Made by a program: the position numbers and the translations under genes. Below, in pieces: positions 41,915 through 44,091 of a stretch of DNA of 44,091 nt. The stretch is taken from assembly GCF_013177695.1 (NCBI RefSeq), contig NZ_WOEY01000189.1, positions 1 through 44,091 on the forward strand, in the 5' to 3' direction. The notes beneath the pieces are model-generated. The model saw nothing but the letters and a program-made list of their open reading frames with translations. It did no database searches and was not told the DNA's origin. Numbering within the stretch: position 1 is the first letter of the stretch; every line of letters starts with the position of its first letter. This stretch comes from Paraburkholderia solitsugae (GTDB taxonomy: Bacteria; Pseudomonadota; Gammaproteobacteria; Burkholderiales; Burkholderiaceae).

Positions 41915-43927
41915 ATGACCGGAGGATTCCAACATCCGTTTCCCACCCCGACGCGTAGTGCGGAGCGCGGCAAGGTGGTGACCGCGCGTGAAGCAGTCCA
42001 GCTGGTTCGCTCAGGAGACACCATAGCAACCGGCGGCTTTGTCGGCATTGGATTCGCCGAAGAAATTGCGGCGGCGTTGGAGCAGCGATTTCTTGAGTCA
42101 AGGGGAACCGATAGCCCGGCGCCGTGCGACCTCACGCTTGTCTACGCCGCAGGACAGGGCGATGGCAAATCGAAGGGACTGAATCACCTGGCGCACGAAG
42201 GTTTGGTCCGTCGCGTCATCGGCGGGCACTGGGGCCTCGTGCCGGGGCTTCAGAAGCTGGCACTTGATGGACGGATTGAAGCTTATAACCTCCCGCAGGG
42301 CGTCATTTCACATCTGTTTCGCGATATCGCCGCACACAAACCTGGGCACCTGTCGACAATCGGTCTGGGCACGTTCGTCGACCCGCGCAAGGGGGGCGGC
42401 AAGCTCAATGCACGGACAACGGACGACCTGGTCTCGCTGATGTCCGTCGGCGGCGAAGAGTACCTCTTTTATAAGGCTTTCCCGATAGACGTTGCTATCG
42501 TCAGAGGTACGACAGCGGACGCGTCCGGAAACATCACGATGGAGAAAGAGGCGCTCACGCTCGAATCACTCTCGATTGCCATGGCCGCTCGCAACTCCGG
42601 TGGCATCGTGATCGTTCAGGTCGAGCGACTGGCAGAGTCGAACACGCTGAATCCGAGGCACGTAAAGATTCCGGGCATCATGGTCGATTGCGTCGTTGTT
42701 GCGAAGCCTGAGCAACATTGGCAGACCTTTGCGGAGCCATACTCCGCTGCCTTTTCCAGTGAGCTTCGCGTTGCCGCTACGTCATTGCCGCCGATGGAAT
42801 TGAACGAGAGAAAAGTCATTGCACGGAGGGCGGCGTTCGAGCTCCTCGCCAATAGCGTCGTCAATCTCGGCATCGGGATGCCTGAGGGCATCGCCAGTGT
42901 CGCGAACGAGGAACAGGTCATCGACCTTTTCACGATGACCACCGAGCCTGGGGTGATCGGCGGGATACCGGCGGGTGGCTTGAATTTCGGCGCGGCGACC
43001 AACACGCAGGCCATCATAGACCAGCCATACCAGTTCGATTTCTATGACGGTGGCGGTCTGGATATCGCGTTTCTTGGGCTTGCGCAGGCGGACCGGCAGG
43101 GCAACCTCAACGTTAGCAAGTTCGGGCCGAAACTGGCGGGTGCGGGCGGCTTCATCAACATCAGTCAAAGCGCCAAGAAAGTTGTTTTCGTGGGCACGTT
43201 CAACGCCGGCAATCTCGACGTCGCGATTGAGGACGGACGATTGAAGATTTTGCGCGAAGGGACGTGCCAGAAATTCGTCGATGCTGTCGAGCATTGCACC
43301 TTTAGCGGTGAATATGCGGCGAGGCGCGGTCAGTCCGTGCTTTACGTTACCGAGCGGTGCGTGTTTTCGCTTACGCCGGATGGCCTCGAACTGATCGAGG
43401 TGGCACCCGGCGTCGACATTCAGAGAGACATCGTTGCCCAGATGGGATTCGCTCCGATAGTCAAGACAAGACCGCGCCTGATGGACAAGCGGATATTCCG
43501 TTCTGCGCCGATGGGTCTGCGAGCCGCGATTCTCAGTTTGAGGCTTAACGAACGGTTCAGCTACGACGCAGCCCAGAATTTATTTTTCGTTAATTTTGAG
43601 GGGCACGAGGTCGCCAGCCTCGAAGACGTGGATGCCATACGTAAAGAGGTCGAAGCACGGCTGCACGATGCACGTGTCAAGCCGCATGCCGTGGTCAACT
43701 ACGATAACTTCTCGATCCGCCCAGAGGTGATTGACGCCTATTCGGACATGGTGACGCATCTGGTCTCGCATTTATACTCTGGCGTCACGAGATACACGAC
43801 CAGCAGCTTCCTTAGATTGAAGCTGGGGGATGCGCTTCAGCGGCGCAGTGTCGCGACGTATATCTACGAAAGCCCAGAGGAAGCGAAAGCGCACATCAAC
43901 GAAGTGCTCACGGCAACAGCGCATTAA
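41915..43927 (+). CDS. acyl-CoA:acetate/3-ketoacid CoA-transferase, fused subunits, C-terminal extension
   Basis: 670 residues, predicted cytoplasmic. The alpha-type half (about 15-280) has LVRSGDTIATGGFVGIGF; the beta-type half (about 290-510) has NLGIGMPEGIASVANEE and the catalytic-glutamate loop TMTTEPGVIGGIPAGGLNFG. This is the YdiF/propionate-CoA-transferase arrangement. The C-terminal ~150 residues after DIVAQMGFAPIV (LMDKRIFRSAPMGLR... onward) extend beyond the ~530 residues of YdiF-type enzymes and have no domain I recognise. AAGGAGACATC precedes the ATG. Likely activates or recycles short-chain acids imported by the divergent permease. Confidence 0.9.
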   Translation: MTGGFQHPFPTPTRSAERGKVVTAREAVQLVRSGDTIATGGFVGIGFAEEIAAALEQRFLESRGTDSPAPCDLTLVYAAGQGDGKSKGLNHLAHEGLVRRVIGGHWGLVPGLQKLALDGRIEAYNLPQGVISHLFRDIAAHKPGHLSTIGLGTFVDPRKGGGKLNARTTDDLVSLMSVGGEEYLFYKAFPIDVAIVRGTTADASGNITMEKEALTLESLSIAMAARNSGGIVIVQVERLAESNTLNPRHVKIPGIMVDCVVVAKPEQHWQTFAEPYSAAFSSELRVAATSLPPMELNERKVIARRAAFELLANSVVNLGIGMPEGIASVANEEQVIDLFTMTTEPGVIGGIPAGGLNFGAATNTQAIIDQPYQFDFYDGGGLDIAFLGLAQADRQGNLNVSKFGPKLAGAGGFINISQSAKKVVFVGTFNAGNLDVAIEDGRLKILREGTCQKFVDAVEHCTFSGEYAARRGQSVLYVTERCVFSLTPDGLELIEVAPGVDIQRDIVAQMGFAPIVKTRPRLMDKRIFRSAPMGLRAAILSLRLNERFSYDAAQNLFFVNFEGHEVASLEDVDAIRKEVEARLHDARVKPHAVVNYDNFSIRPEVIDAYSDMVTHLVSHLYSGVTRYTTSSFLRLKLGDALQRRSVATYIYESPEEAKAHINEVLTATAH

Positions 43928-44091
43928 CATTTGATGTACAGGCAGGATCTCGCCCGGCGCTGGTCCCAGTTGTGTACTTCGGCAGACTCCGGCGCGGTAG
44001 CAGTGACTCGCGTGGTCGTGCCGTCGCCGTGAGTGACCGTGAGGTCGAGGAGCTCGTCCTGATGAAGCCGGTGCACCGAGCCGGCAAAAAT
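43924..44091 (-). CDS. 3' end of an unidentified gene running off the right edge
   Basis: The minus strand is open from the edge for 55 codons to a TAA at 43926-43924, which overlaps the convergent CoA-transferase stop. The product includes LHQDELLDLTVTHGDGTTT and ends RRARSCLYIKC. No family recognised. The tight tail-to-tail overlap and balanced composition favour a real gene end. Confidence 0.4.
   Translation of the reverse strand: MFAGSVHRLHQDELLDLTVTHGDGTTTRVTATAPESAEVHNWDQRRARSCLYIKC

Noticed and set aside
1..44091. CRISPR arrays, tRNA or rRNA genes, phage genes
   Set aside because: No regularly spaced repeats, tRNA-like cloverleaf or rRNA sequence was recognised, and no phage structural or integrase proteins are present.

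Overview
The window is high-GC DNA with the gene content, small-protein families and promoter style of a Burkholderiaceae betaproteobacterium (Burkholderia / Paraburkholderia / Caballeronia group). This placement rests on recognising protein families; no search was run. Coding density is low for such a genome. Several genes carry single-base frameshifts or in-frame amber codons, and one gene is cut by an IS6-family element, so much of the window looks like an accessory or eroding region.

Layout. (1) 0.6-3 kb: MHS-type MFS transporter convergent with an AraC regulator. (2) 3.4-14.1 kb: a loose region with two Cache-GGDEF diguanylate cyclases (7.9 and 12.6 kb), two paralogous ~65-residue proteins starting MLSPHEF (3.5 and 11.7 kb), an Nramp-family transporter, small DUF proteins (DUF1488, DUF2934, a DUF3022-like protein), and broken genes (DUF2252 protein, receiver-domain response regulator, small membrane protein). 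(3) 14.5-25.4 kb: a complete nitrate assimilation locus: nirB-nirD-FAD oxidoreductase-nasA leftward, cobA (SUMT, for sirohaem) rightward, and a PilJ/NarX-type sensor-like gene plus narK leftward. All three transcription units start with a sigma-54 promoter, followed after exactly 16 nt by a two-hairpin ANTAR-target RNA leader (hexaloops with A1 and G4) whose second hairpin overlaps an intrinsic terminator. NtrC-type enhancer sites lie upstream. (4) 25.9-26.6 kb: remnant of a KfrA-like gene. (5) 27-37.6 kb: UspA proteins, small membrane proteins, DUF1840, HPP-CBS membrane protein, marR-clc operon, a DUF4142-cupredoxin-ECF sigma-lectin-like gene group, and nitronate monooxygenase. A 17-bp palindrome (ATATCAC-N3-RTGATAT) occurs five times here, including upstream of marR, and suggests a local MarR regulon. 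(6) 37.6-39.1 kb: cysM cut by an IS6-family element without a target duplication. (7) 39.1-44.1 kb: periplasmic binding protein, GntP-type permease, and divergently a fused CoA-transferase; a partial leftward ORF reaches the right edge.

How the genes fit together: NarK imports nitrate, NasA (with the FAD oxidoreductase as likely electron donor) reduces it to nitrite, NirBD reduces nitrite to ammonium, and CobA supplies the sirohaem precursor. Dual control is inferred: nitrogen limitation through NtrC/sigma-54, and nitrate/nitrite through an ANTAR antiterminator that is not encoded in the window. The MarR palindromes link HPP and ClC anion-transport-type proteins, two UspA proteins and nitronate monooxygenase (which can release nitrite), so a nitrite, nitro-compound or anion-stress regulon is possible but unproven.
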